The notes beneath the pieces are model-generated. The model saw only the letters and a program-made list of their open reading frames with translations. It was not told the origin of the DNA and searched no databases. Shown here piece after piece: positions 20,971 through 29,569 of a stretch of DNA of 64,000 nucleotides. Origin of the DNA: Pseudonocardia nigra (GTDB lineage: Bacteria > Actinomycetota > Actinomycetes > Mycobacteriales > Pseudonocardiaceae); assembly GCF_019396355.1 (NCBI RefSeq), contig NZ_JAHKRK010000017.1:1-64000 (forward strand), in the 5' to 3' direction. The position numbers and the translations under genes were made by a program. The stretch's first letter is position 1; each line of letters begins with the position of its first letter.

Positions 20971-21397
20971 CACCGGGTTCCCGGTGCGGCGAGGTCGTCG
21001 TCGCGCCCGATCGGGACCGCCACCCTTCGCGGTCGATGCTCCTGTCGCCACGGTGCCGGCCCGCCGAGGACGCGCTCGTGCCACCGCGCCGATGGCAGGC
21101 GGTCCATCCGCGCGGGCACGTGGGTCTCGATGGTCCCCGTCCCTACTTGCGCCACAGCAACAGGCTCCCCCTGCCACCACGGGCTAACCGCCCGGAGATG
21201 ACGTCCATGCTGATCGGTCACGGCAGGACGTGCGGCGCAGGCAGGGGGTGCCGGCGTTTGTGGAGGCGGACCCGCGGGCACCTGACCGTCGACGGGAGGC
21301 GCTCGGGACGGGGGCGGGGCGCACAGACCAGGGTTCGCCGGAGCCTGTGCAGGGCTGCGCGCACCCGCCGGAGGACCCGAGAGAGGTGGAGCACAAC
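20971..21397. other. Intergenic region, no gene recognised
   Basis: This 427-nt stretch separates divergent genes and must hold both promoters. Open frames here are Arg/Pro-rich and look like GC-bias artefacts. I found no convincing palindrome or RNA gene. Confidence 0.5.
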
Positions 21398-22096
21398 GTG
21401 CGCACATCCGTAGCCGTGATCCGGGGGGCCGCCGCCGGTGTCGTCGCGACCACCGTCATGAGCGGCGTCCTCGAGGCGGGACGCCGCGCGACCGCGTTCA
21501 CCCGCCAACCACCGACGCTGATCGTCCGGACCGTGCTGACGGGCAGCCCCGCCCACGGCGTCACCGCCGAGGGACTGCTCGCGGTGCTGGCGCACTTCGG
21601 CTACGGCACCTCGTGCGGCGCGCTGTTCGCCCTGCTCACCCGACGCCGTCGCCCCGAGGCGGGCCCGGGCGTGGGGGTCGGCTACGCCCTTTTGCTCTGG
21701 GCGATCAGCTACATCGGGTGGGTCCCCGCGACGGGGGCGATGGCCCCACCGGACCGCGACGCCCCGGGCCGCCAGGCCGCACTCGTCGCTGGGCACGTCG
21801 TCTACGGCGCCGTGCTGGCCGCGGTGTTGCGCGGGCTGAACCAGCAGCGGCGACCCGGCGCCCCGGCCCGCACCCCTCCCCTCGGAGATCAGGGACACCC
21901 GTCCCGCGGATTACCGATCATCGCCCGGAAGCATGCCGCCACTTCCTCGGGCTCGCGCGCGAGCCTGACCGCGACCTCGGACCTCTTCCCGAAGGCGCGC
22001 CGCAACGCGGACTTGGCCGCTCGCCTCGCGGTCCGCAGGATCCGCTCGTCGCTCTCGCCCACGCATCCGGCTGCGGGCTCGAGCACCACGGCGTAG
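21398..22096 (+). CDS. Hypothetical membrane protein
   Basis: Starts at GTG 21398 with GGAG 6 nt upstream. The first ~150 residues carry four hydrophobic segments and end AGHVVYGAVLAAVLRGL, a pattern shared with the membrane protein at 10822. I do not recognise a function. The last ~75 residues (Ser/Arg-rich) lie antisense over the next gene and look non-native, so the true stop may be nearer 21880 if a frameshift lies there. Confidence 0.55.
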   Translation: MRTSVAVIRGAAAGVVATTVMSGVLEAGRRATAFTRQPPTLIVRTVLTGSPAHGVTAEGLLAVLAHFGYGTSCGALFALLTRRRRPEAGPGVGVGYALLLWAISYIGWVPATGAMAPPDRDAPGRQAALVAGHVVYGAVLAAVLRGLNQQRRPGAPARTPPLGDQGHPSRGLPIIARKHAATSSGSRASLTATSDLFPKARRNADLAARLAVRRIRSSLSPTHPAAGSSTTA

Positions 22097-22305
22097 GTCA
22101 GCTCGGGACGCCGACGGGCCGCACGAGCGGCACCGAACACCGGGATCCAGACGACCTCGGGGATCATCGGCGGGTCGGTGTCCGCGATCGCCCGGGTCAG
22201 CACCGCCTCCACCGCAGCAGGCGCGGCGGGGCGGGGAAGCCGGACCCGCACCACGGCGGGCACCAACGGCGTCGCGGCTGCGCTCGTTCGCTCGTCGCCG
22301 AGCAT
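21889..22305 (-). CDS. Hypothetical protein
   Basis: A 138-residue soluble frame starting MLGDERTSAA. It alternates strands and helices (VVRVRLPRPAAPAAVEAVLTRAI, then LTYAVVLEP and DERILRTARRAAKSALRRAFGKRSEVAVRLAREPEEVAACFRAMI), so it looks like a folded protein rather than noise. No family recognised. It overlaps the 3' end of the convergent membrane-protein gene by about 200 nt, which is unusual and means one of the two ends may be wrong. Confidence 0.45.
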   Translation of the reverse strand: MLGDERTSAAATPLVPAVVRVRLPRPAAPAAVEAVLTRAIADTDPPMIPEVVWIPVFGAARAARRRPELTYAVVLEPAAGCVGESDERILRTARRAAKSALRRAFGKRSEVAVRLAREPEEVAACFRAMIGNPRDGCP

Positions 22306-22533
22306 CGGGATCCTCCAACCGGCCGCCCGCGCTGCCGCCCTCGTGTCCGGCGGCCTGCCGCAGTCCGAAGGACTTACCCCACAGCGCCACGTCCCACTCC
22401 TGCCGGTGCCCTCCTCCATGGCCGCCGGCGCTGATGCAAGGTTCTCGACAGGTCCGGTCGCTGTGGACGCGGGCGCTGGGCGTACCATCGAGGTCCGGGC
22501 GGCGACACGGACACCGGGGACGGGACGGGGCGG

Positions 22534-22923
22534 ATGGAGCGGTCTCCGGCAGCGCCCGCCGCCGATCCCTTCACCCATCCCGCCCTGTTCTACCGCGGCG
22601 ACGCGGAGTACCTCGCCGGAACGGTCCCGTTCGTCCTCGACGGGCTCGCCGCCGGTGACCCCGTCGCGGTGGCCGTTCCGCCGGGGAACCTGGCGCTGCT
22701 GCGGACCGAGCTGGGCTCCGCGGCCGACCGCGTGCAGCTTCTCGACATGAGCGAGCGAGGCCGCAACCCGGGCCGGATCCTGGCCGAGGTGCTGCACGCC
22801 GCGGCCGACCCGCACCCCGACCGGCACGTGCGGATCATCGGCGAGCCGATCTGGCCCGGCCGCACCGCACTGGAGTACGGGGCCTGCGTCGAGCACGAGG
22901 CCCTGATCAAACGACTGCCATAG
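22534..22923 (+). CDS. MEDS-domain protein, 3'-truncated
   Basis: The frame gives the N-terminal MEDS (DcmR-sensory) domain: HPALFYRGDAEYLAGTVPFVLDGLAAGDPVAVAVPPGN, then the conserved IIGEPIWPGRT and YGACVEHEALI. In actinobacteria this domain normally continues into a HATPase-type anti-sigma kinase domain or further sensor region (~300 residues). Here it ends KRLP-stop after 129 residues, exactly where the facing peptide-permease gene begins to lose homology. It was probably truncated by a rearrangement at about 22905-22925. Confidence 0.75.
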   Translation: MERSPAAPAADPFTHPALFYRGDAEYLAGTVPFVLDGLAAGDPVAVAVPPGNLALLRTELGSAADRVQLLDMSERGRNPGRILAEVLHAAADPHPDRHVRIIGEPIWPGRTALEYGACVEHEALIKRLP

Positions 22924-23918
22924 CGGATCCTCGGGTCGAGTACGGCGTAGAGCAGGTCGGCGAGCAGGTTCGCCAGCACCGCGATCACGGCGAACACGAC
23001 GACGCACGCCTGCACGACCACGTAGTCGCGGGTGTTGATCGCCTGCAGCATGAGCTGGCCGATCCCGGGCAGCGCGAAGATCTGCTCGATGATCACGGTG
23101 CCACCGATCAGCGTGCCGAGGTTCAGCCCGACCACGGTGATCAGGCCGAACGACGAGTTGCGGAAGGCGTGCCGCAGCAGCACCTGCCACGAGCCGATGC
23201 CCTTCGCCCTGGCCGTGGTGATGTAGTCCTCCCCCTGCAGCTGGTCGACCAGGTCACCGCGCAGGAAGCGGGTGTAGAAGCAGAACAGCGGAAAGGCGAT
23301 CGCGGCGGCCGGCAGGGCCAGCGCGTGCAGGTTGCCCACGACGCTCTCCGACAGCGGGACGAACCCGATCGCCGGGAACATCGCCAGCTGCACCGCGAAC
23401 ACCAGCACCAGCAGCAGGGCCAGCACGTAGTTGGCGACCGACAGCCCGGTGATGCTCACGATCATGCTGAGCCGGTCGAACATCCGGTTCGGCCGGTAGG
23501 CGGCGAGCAGGGCGACCGGCACCGCGAGCCCGAGCGACACGACGAACGCCAGCGCCACCAGCTCACCGGTGACGGCGAGGCGGTCACCGAGCAGGGCGGT
23601 GACCGGCTGGCCGCTCACGATCGAGCTGCCGAGGTCGCCGGTGACGGCCCCGCCGAGCCAGTCGAGGTAGCGCAGCGGGGCGGGCTGGTCGAGCCCGAGC
23701 TCGATCTCCAGCGCGCGGATCTGTTCCGGCGTGGCCTCGGGGCCGAGCAGTTGCTGCGCGGCACCCCCGGGGATGAGGTTGAGCACCCAGAACGTCAGGA
23801 TGCTCACCCCGAGGATGATCGGCACGGCCATGAGCAGCCGCTGGGCGACCAGCCGCAGGCTCGGCGAACCGGCCGCCCGCGCGAGCCGGGACGGGGACGG
23901 GGCAAGGGCGCCCGTCAC
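22590..23918 (-). CDS. ABC transporter permease, DppB/OppB type, with 3' end replaced
   Basis: Peptide/nickel-type permease: N-terminal helix QRLLMAVPIILGVSILTFWVLNLIPGG, loop with GEDYITTARAKGIGSWQVLLRHAFRNS (EAA motif), and C-terminal LLADLLYAVLDPRIRYG. About 333 residues are genuine; the family normally stops at or just after DPRIRY. Here the frame runs on for ~110 codons antisense to the MEDS gene until 22590. GTG 23918 overlaps the binding-protein stop. The expected DppC-like permease and DppD/F ATPases do not follow, so the operon is truncated. Confidence 0.8.
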   Translation of the reverse strand: MTGALAPSPSRLARAAGSPSLRLVAQRLLMAVPIILGVSILTFWVLNLIPGGAAQQLLGPEATPEQIRALEIELGLDQPAPLRYLDWLGGAVTGDLGSSIVSGQPVTALLGDRLAVTGELVALAFVVSLGLAVPVALLAAYRPNRMFDRLSMIVSITGLSVANYVLALLLVLVFAVQLAMFPAIGFVPLSESVVGNLHALALPAAAIAFPLFCFYTRFLRGDLVDQLQGEDYITTARAKGIGSWQVLLRHAFRNSSFGLITVVGLNLGTLIGGTVIIEQIFALPGIGQLMLQAINTRDYVVVQACVVVFAVIAVLANLLADLLYAVLDPRIRYGSRLIRASCSTQAPYSSAVRPGQIGSPMIRTCRSGCGSAAACSTSARIRPGLRPRSLMSRSCTRSAAEPSSVRSSARFPGGTATATGSPAASPSRTNGTVPARYSASPR

Positions 23919-25525
23919 TGCTGCACCCGCCAGACCTCGTCCCACAGGACCCCGGTGTTGACGACGATCGGTGGGATCTTCGTGGTCAGCCCCGGGCCGT
24001 ACACCCCCTCGACCGCGAGGTTAGCCGGGGCGAACGCCAGCCCGAACGGGGCGTAGGCGTTGTCGCTGATCAGGCGACCGGCCTCGACGTAGAGCCGCTC
24101 CCGCTCGGCCGGGTCGATGGTGGCCGCGGCGGCGTCGAGCAGCCGGTCCAGCTCGGGGTCGGCCACGCCGCTGAACGGCGACGTGGCCGCGAAGCGGAAG
24201 CCGACGCCGACACCGGCCGCCGGGTCCCACGCGCCCGCGGTCTGCAGCATCGCCTGCCACTCGCCGGAGGTGAACTGCTGCACCAGCGTCGACAGCTCGT
24301 AGGTCTCGATGTCCACCGTGATGCCGGCGTCCTGCCACTGGGTCTGCAGGGCAGTCATCACCTGCTCGGCCACGTAGTTGCCGAGGGTGCCCAGCTTGAC
24401 GGTCAGGCCGCCGAGCTCGGTGACCAGCTCCTTGGCCCGCTCGAGGTCGTAGGTGGGGTAGCCCTCCACGGTCTCGTGGTGGAACAGCCCGCCCGGGGCG
24501 GTGAACATCTGGCTGACCGGGTAGTCCTGGCCGCGGAACAGGCCCTGGGAGATCGCCGCGAAGTCGGTGGCGCGGTAGATCGCCTCCCGGGCCCGCTCGT
24601 CGTCGAAGGGCGCGGTCTTCGTGTTCAGCTGCACGACGTAGGGCGAGGTCGCCGGCTGCACCGTCACGGTGAGCCGGCCCGCCGACTGCGCCTGCTCCAG
24701 CAGCGGCGTGGTGCTCAGGCCCTCATAGGCCTGCGCCTGCCCGGCGAGCAACGCCTGGTAGGCGGGCTGGTCCCCGCCGATCGACTGGAAGGTCAGCGTG
24801 TCGAGATACGGCAGCCCCTCCCGGAAGTAGTCCGGGTTGCGCTCCAGCACGAGCTCGGAGCTCAGCTGGTTGGACACGACCGTGAACGGGCCCGCGCCCA
24901 CCGGGGTGACCTTGAACTGCTCCTCGCCGAGCGTCTCGAGTGCGGTCGGCGAGGCGATCCAGTTGACGTTCGAGACGGGGAACGCGTTGATCACCGCGGC
25001 GTAGGGCCGGGTGAACTGCAGCACCACCGTCAGCGGGCCATCGGTCGTGATGCCGTTCTCCGCCAGCGGCCACGTCGGTGAGCAGGTGCACGGGGACTCG
25101 ATGGCCCGCCGGAAGTTGAACGCCACCGCCTCGGCGTCGAACGGGGTGCCGTCGGTGAAGGTGATCCCGTCGCGGAGCGTGATCCGCACCGTCTGCCCGC
25201 CGTCGAGCAGCTCGTAGCTCTCGGCCTGGTGCGGGACGACCTCGGCGTTCGAGCCGTCCTCGTCGGCCTGCAGCCGGAACAGCCCTCCGTAGATCGCGCT
25301 CATCTGCGAGATGTTCGCCCCGCCGGTGGTGTTGGTCGCGGGGTCGAGCCCGGTCGGCCAGCCGCCGGCGAAGGCCGCGTCCTCGAGGACGACGAGCTCC
25401 CCGCCGCGCTGCGGCGGGCCGGTGGGGGCGTCGGGCGTGGCCGCGGACCCGGCGCCGCCTCCACAGCCGGCGACGACGAGGAGCCCGGCCAGGAGGAGCG
25501 ACACCCTGTGCATCCGTCGTCTCAC
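23915..25525 (-). CDS. ABC transporter substrate-binding lipoprotein, family 5 (peptide/nickel type)
   Basis: About 536 residues: signal LLLAGLLVVAGCGGG with lipobox Cys, then the SBP family-5 signature VVPHQAESYELLDGGQTVRITLRDGITFTDGTPFDAEAV and late elements DERAREAIYRATDF and DPAERERLYVEAGRLISDNAYAP. It delivers peptides, or related oligomers, to the adjacent DppB-like permease. GTG 25525 has GGGAG 7 nt upstream; ATG 25513 is an alternative. It is divergent from an IclR regulator that may control it. Confidence 0.85.
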   Translation of the reverse strand: MRRRMHRVSLLLAGLLVVAGCGGGAGSAATPDAPTGPPQRGGELVVLEDAAFAGGWPTGLDPATNTTGGANISQMSAIYGGLFRLQADEDGSNAEVVPHQAESYELLDGGQTVRITLRDGITFTDGTPFDAEAVAFNFRRAIESPCTCSPTWPLAENGITTDGPLTVVLQFTRPYAAVINAFPVSNVNWIASPTALETLGEEQFKVTPVGAGPFTVVSNQLSSELVLERNPDYFREGLPYLDTLTFQSIGGDQPAYQALLAGQAQAYEGLSTTPLLEQAQSAGRLTVTVQPATSPYVVQLNTKTAPFDDERAREAIYRATDFAAISQGLFRGQDYPVSQMFTAPGGLFHHETVEGYPTYDLERAKELVTELGGLTVKLGTLGNYVAEQVMTALQTQWQDAGITVDIETYELSTLVQQFTSGEWQAMLQTAGAWDPAAGVGVGFRFAATSPFSGVADPELDRLLDAAAATIDPAERERLYVEAGRLISDNAYAPFGLAFAPANLAVEGVYGPGLTTKIPPIVVNTGVLWDEVWRVQQ

Positions 25526-25705
25526 GTGGATACTCCCGTTCGGTAGCGATCGGTGCTGGCTCCCAGGAGCCGCGGGGGCCGATCGGTGCGGAAGGTCGGG
25601 CCGCAGCCGGCGTCGGGGTGCGGAGCGCACCCGCGGCCCGGCGTGGTCGGCCTCACGGAATCTCCGGTCCAGGGTCGACGAGCCGCCGACCCGCGGTGCA
25701 GTCCG

Positions 25706-25722
25706 CTTTCGTCGGACGGAAG
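25706..25722. promoter_or_regulatory. 17-bp imperfect palindrome
   Basis: CTTTCGTCGGACGGAAG is symmetrical except for one arm mismatch and the centre. It lies between the divergent binding-protein and IclR genes and could be the IclR operator. No binding evidence. Confidence 0.3.
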
Positions 25723-25787
25723 ACAAGTTCGGGCGGGTCCACAGCCACCGCCGGGGACGGCCGGCGCGGCCCTCCCGCGCTGCGCAG

Positions 25788-25797
25788 GTCATTTGTC
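25788..25797. promoter_or_regulatory. GTCATTTGTC motif, weaker member of a shared motif set
   Basis: It matches the core GTCA-N2-TG-[A/T]-C found at 42357, 48075 and 54337. Flanking bases match less well than in those three. It lies about 170 nt before the IclR start. Confidence 0.3.
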
Positions 25798-25965
25798 CCG
25801 GCCGGCGTGCGACGTCCCGCCCGATCTCGCCGGGCGCCGCCACAGGGCCTTGTGAGAGCGCATTCCGACTGACGACACTGGCTGATCTCCGGCGGGCCGC
25901 CAGCGCCGTCGGATGCGGAACGGAGGCCACCCCTCGCGAACGGCCAGTGCCAACGGAGGTGCGAG

Positions 25966-26808
25966 ATGACCGTGAGCCCGACTGCGCCTACTCCCCCACA
26001 ACCGACGTCCCCCTCACCGACGGCCCCCTCACCGACGGCTCCCTCACCGACGGCACTGCGGCCCACCGCCGCCGGCCGGATGCTCTCCGTGCTCGACGCG
26101 TTCGGCCCGCGGCACCGCTGCCTGTCGCTCAGCGACATCGCGCGGCGGGCCGGGCTGACCCTGCCGACCGCGCACCGGCTCGTCCGCGAGCTCGTGGGCT
26201 GGGGGGCGCTTGAACGCGACCGCGACGGGCGCTACTCCGTCGGGCTGCGCCTGCTGGAGCTGTCCGCGCTCGCCCCGCGCGGGCTGGAGCTGCGCGAGGC
26301 GGCCTTCCCCCACCTCGAGGACCTGCACCAGGTCACCCGGGGCAACGTCCACCTCGGCGTGCGGGACGGCATGGAGGTCGTCTACGTCGAGGCGATCCGC
26401 GCGCGGGTCCGCAACCCCGTCACGAGCCGCGTCGGGGACCGGTGGCCGATGCATGCCACCGGCACCGGGCTGGTGCTGCTCGCGCACTCCGACCCGGACT
26501 TCCAGGAGCAGGTGCTGCAGTCCCCGCTGGAGCGGTTCAGCCCGCTGACGGTCGTCGACCCGGCCGAGCTGCGCCGCCGGCTCGCCCACATCCGGCAGAC
26601 CGGGGTGGCCGTCGCCCGCGGGCAGATCACGGTGCCCGACCTCGTGGTCGCGGTGCCCGTGCTCGACGCCGCCCGGGAGGTCACCGCCGCGATCAGCGTG
26701 GTCGTGGAGGCGGAGAAGGCCCGCCCGCGGGAGCTCGCCGGAGTGCTCACGCAGGCGTCGCGGGCGATCTCCCGGACCCTCGGCCCGCGGCCGGCCGCCC
26801 GGCCCTGA
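25966..26808 (+). CDS. IclR-family transcriptional regulator
   Basis: A 280-residue regulator: an N-terminal winged helix (~40-100, LSLSDIARRAGLTLPTAHRLVREL), then the IclR effector domain with GNVHLGVRDGMEVVYVEAI and HATGTGLVLLAH. The first 33 residues are a Pro/Ser/Thr linker containing three near-identical PSPTA units, encoded by 15-nt tandem repeats at about 26008-26055. If the linker is not native, the start could be later; no better ribosome site was seen. Its location, divergent from a peptide-type importer and convergent with the large catabolic operon, suggests local control. Confidence 0.85.
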   Translation: MTVSPTAPTPPQPTSPSPTAPSPTAPSPTALRPTAAGRMLSVLDAFGPRHRCLSLSDIARRAGLTLPTAHRLVRELVGWGALERDRDGRYSVGLRLLELSALAPRGLELREAAFPHLEDLHQVTRGNVHLGVRDGMEVVYVEAIRARVRNPVTSRVGDRWPMHATGTGLVLLAHSDPDFQEQVLQSPLERFSPLTVVDPAELRRRLAHIRQTGVAVARGQITVPDLVVAVPVLDAAREVTAAISVVVEAEKARPRELAGVLTQASRAISRTLGPRPAARP

Positions 26809-26819
26809 CCCCGTTGCCG

Positions 26820-27824
26820 TCACGCCGGCGGGTCGATCCCCAGCCAGCGGAAGGCGTTGTGCCAGGTGATGTCCTCCAGCACGACGGCGGGCAGCCCCAT
26901 CGACCGCAGCGTGCGGCCCGCGGGCTCCTCGCGCGGCATGGCCGGGAAGTCGGAGCCGACGAGCAGCCGGTCGTGGCCCAGCAGGTCGATGAGGTAGCGC
27001 AGCGCCCTGCGGTCGAAGACCATCGAGTCGTAGTAGAAGCGGCGGGCGTACTCCACCGGGGACGGCCCGTCGTCGTGGGCGAGTGCCCGCTCGGGGACCG
27101 GCGGCTCCTCGTTCCAGGCGCCGCTCCAGAAGTACTGGGCCCTCGGCAGCATGAGCGGGAACCCGCCTGCGGCGTGGCTGAACGAGATCCGCAGGTCCGG
27201 GCACGCCGCGGCCGTGCCCCCGGTGATCATCGACGCCGCGGCGAGTGCGCCCTCCAGCCCCACGACGTAGGTGCCCATCGCCGACATCGGGAGCCGGTCG
27301 ATCGGGGCGGGCATGGCGTGCACGAACACCGGGAGGTCGAGCCGCTGCGCCTCGGCGAAGAACGGCAGGAACCGCTCGTCGCCGATCGAGCGGCCGAGGA
27401 TGTTCGAGGCGATCTCGACGCCGGCGAGGCCCTGGTCCCGGATGGCCTTCAGCTCGGTGGTGGCGGCGTCCGGGTCCTGCATCGGCACGATGCCGAACCC
27501 GATCAGCCGGGCCGGGTCGGCCGCGCACAGGGTCGCGGTGAACTCGTTGACGTGCCGCGCGAGCGACAGGCCGTCGGCCGCGGACAGGTCGTAGCGCAGC
27601 AGCGGGGGCATCGGGGTGATGACCTCGGCGTCGACTTGCGCGGCGTCCTGTTCCTCGATGCGCCGCTCACCGTCGAAGAACGCGTCGCGGGCGCGGAACG
27701 TCATCGCGCCGAACAGCAGCTGCCGTGCCGTCTCGCCGTCGATCGGTTCCATCCGCGGGAAGCACTCCGGCGCGTCGGCCGGGTAGTCGCGGGGCAGCAG
27801 GTGGGCGTGGGCGTCGACGAGCAC
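26820..27824 (-). CDS. Amidohydrolase family 2, ACMSD-like
   Basis: A 334-residue TIM-barrel amidohydrolase. The metal motif is VDAHAHLLP at the N-terminus; later ligands are VFVHA (His ~170), SFSHAAGGFP (~215) and the catalytic Asp in LLVGSDFPAMP (~290). This arrangement is typical of aminocarboxymuconate-semialdehyde decarboxylase and related non-oxidative decarboxylases or hydrolases of aromatic/cyclic acids. It is the last gene of a long minus-strand operon, 10 nt after an alcohol dehydrogenase. Substrate not assignable. Confidence 0.8.
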   Translation of the reverse strand: MLVDAHAHLLPRDYPADAPECFPRMEPIDGETARQLLFGAMTFRARDAFFDGERRIEEQDAAQVDAEVITPMPPLLRYDLSAADGLSLARHVNEFTATLCAADPARLIGFGIVPMQDPDAATTELKAIRDQGLAGVEIASNILGRSIGDERFLPFFAEAQRLDLPVFVHAMPAPIDRLPMSAMGTYVVGLEGALAAASMITGGTAAACPDLRISFSHAAGGFPLMLPRAQYFWSGAWNEEPPVPERALAHDDGPSPVEYARRFYYDSMVFDRRALRYLIDLLGHDRLLVGSDFPAMPREEPAGRTLRSMGLPAVVLEDITWHNAFRWLGIDPPA

Positions 27825-27834
27825 GCGGGATCTC

Positions 27835-28938
27835 CTAGCGATTCGGGTGGACCGAGACGTGCACCGCGGCCTCGCCCGGCACCTCGCCGGCGAGGGTCTC
27901 CATGGCCAGTGCGGTGTCGTCCAGGCCGAACGAGTGGGTGTGCATCTTCTCCAGCGGGAACCGGCCGGACTCGATGATCGCGATCGCCTCCGCGTAGCCG
28001 CGGGCGTCCACGCCGAACGCGCCCTGGACGGCGAGCGCCCGGTTGATGATCAGGTCGGTCTGCAGCGGCACCTCCGCGCCGCCCTTGAGCCCGGCCAGCA
28101 CCACGCGGCCGCCGTGCCGCGCCGCGAGCAGCGCGTGCGTGAGCGGGGCGGTGGCCATCGGGGTCAGCTCCAGCACGACGTCCGCGCCGACCCCGCCGGT
28201 GATCTCCCGGACCCGCTCGACCGTGTCCTCGGCTCCGTCACCGTCGACGACGATCGTGTGGTCGGCGCCGAACTCCCGCGCCAGCGCGAGCTTGTGCGCG
28301 TCGGCCTCCAGCCCGGTGGCGATGATCGTCCCGGCGCCCGCGGCGCGGGCGGCGACCACCGAGGCGAGGCCGCGCTGCCCGGCGCCGAGCACGAGCACGG
28401 TGTCGCCGAGGCCGACGCCGCCGAGGTGCACGGCCCAGCGCACGCCCGCGCCGAGCGGGTTGTACATCACCGCGAGCTCGGCGGGCAGCGTCTTGTCGAT
28501 CTTGTGCAGGACGGAGTTCGGGGACAGATACATGTACTCGGCGAGCCCGCCCCACAGGGACGGCGCGACGTCGATGCCGGTGACGCCGTGCCCGTACTGC
28601 CGGTTCCGGCACGACTGGTAGCGCCCGGTCAGGCAGTCGTGGCAGGCCCGGCACGGCACGATCACCTCGAGCGCCACCCGGTCGCCGGGCTGCACGCCCC
28701 ACTGGGCCGCCGCCCGCTCGCCGACCTCCTCGACGATGCCCATCGGCTCGTGCCCGGGGATCATCGGGCCGCGGCCCATCCCCATGTGGCCCTTGAACAC
28801 CTCGACGTCGCTGCCGCAGATGCCGTTGGCCTCCAGGCGCAGCAGGCCGTCGTCCGGCCCGATCTCCGGGCGCGGGAACTCCCGCATCTCGATCGTGCGC
28901 GGGCCGACCTGCACGGCGGCGCGAACGGTCTCAGCCAT
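27835..28938 (-). CDS. Zinc-containing alcohol dehydrogenase (MDR superfamily)
   Basis: A 367-residue NAD(P)-dependent dehydrogenase. The catalytic zinc site is ICGSDVEVF with GHEPMG; the structural zinc quartet is CRACHDCLTGRYQSC. The Rossmann motif is VLGAGQRGLASVV near 185. It probably oxidises a secondary or polyol-like alcohol. ATG 28938 overlaps the stop of the deleted SDR by 8 bp. Confidence 0.85.
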   Translation of the reverse strand: MAETVRAAVQVGPRTIEMREFPRPEIGPDDGLLRLEANGICGSDVEVFKGHMGMGRGPMIPGHEPMGIVEEVGERAAAQWGVQPGDRVALEVIVPCRACHDCLTGRYQSCRNRQYGHGVTGIDVAPSLWGGLAEYMYLSPNSVLHKIDKTLPAELAVMYNPLGAGVRWAVHLGGVGLGDTVLVLGAGQRGLASVVAARAAGAGTIIATGLEADAHKLALAREFGADHTIVVDGDGAEDTVERVREITGGVGADVVLELTPMATAPLTHALLAARHGGRVVLAGLKGGAEVPLQTDLIINRALAVQGAFGVDARGYAEAIAIIESGRFPLEKMHTHSFGLDDTALAMETLAGEVPGEAAVHVSVHPNR

Positions 28939-29569
28939 GAGCGGCTCCTTCGGCGGGGCGGGGCAGCGGGAACGGGGTGAGCCCGCCGCCGTCCAGGACG
29001 AGGGTCTGTGCGGTGACGTAGCCGGCGTCCTCGCCGGCGAGGTACTGGACCGCAGCGGCGATGTCGGTGGGCAGCCCGACCCGGCCGACCGGGATGGCCC
29101 GGCCGCGGGCGGCCAGCGTGGCGTCGGGGTCGAGGTCGGGGTCCGGGTCCGGGTCGAGGATCGCGCGGCTGGTGCCGACCAGGCCGGGGCAGATCGCGTT
29201 GACCGTGATCCCCCACGCGGCCACGTCCATCGCGAGCGAGCGGGTCAGGCCGATCACGCCGGCCTTCGACGCCAAGTACGCCGGCGCTGCGGCGACCATC
29301 CGCTCGGCGTCCACCGGGTCGGCGATGTCGCCGAGGACGGCCTCGGCCGACCCGCCCGCCGCGCGGATCTCCGCGACGAGCGCGTCCAGCCCGTCCCAGC
29401 GGTGCCGCTCCGGCACGCCGGCCCGTTCCTGGCGGACGTTCAGCACGCCGGTCGGCGCGAGGTCGGTGACGACGACCGCGTGGCCCGCCGCGGCGAGCCG
29501 GTGCGCGATGGCCTGCCCCATCCCGTCGCCCTTGCCGCAGCCGGTCACGAGCGCGACCCGGGGCGTCAC
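28931..29569 (-). pseudogene. SDR-family dehydrogenase with internal in-frame deletion
   Basis: The frame is open for 212 residues but lacks the centre of the fold. The N-terminal cofactor site (TGCGKGDGMGQAIA) runs to DPVDAERMVAAA (residue 95) and jumps directly to PAYLASKAGVIGLTRS. The roughly 65-70 residues containing NNAG, the central strands and the catalytic Ser are missing, with the junction near 29284. YxxxK (Tyr98, Lys102) and the C-terminal VLDGG remain. Without NAG and Ser it should be inactive. A string of Asp-Pro dipeptides around residue 130 is also odd. It keeps 4-bp and 8-bp overlaps with both neighbours, so the deletion looks recent. Confidence 0.75.

Larger units (their letters stand above)
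25526..25965. other. Divergent promoter region between binding protein and IclR genes
   Basis: This 440-nt stretch has no convincing gene. It contains a near-palindrome at 25706-25722 and a GTCA-N2-TG-T-C motif at 25788-25797. Confidence 0.5.

Noticed and set aside
22306-22533. Attachment site or tRNA end at the left of the 22.9-kb junction
   Set aside because: No tRNA-like sequence, integrase or direct repeat was found next to the junction.
26820-27824. Candidate PDC hydrolase (LigI) to complete a protocatechuate pathway
   Set aside because: The motifs fit ACMSD-like amidohydrolases better than LigI, and it belongs to a different operon 25 kb from ligAB.
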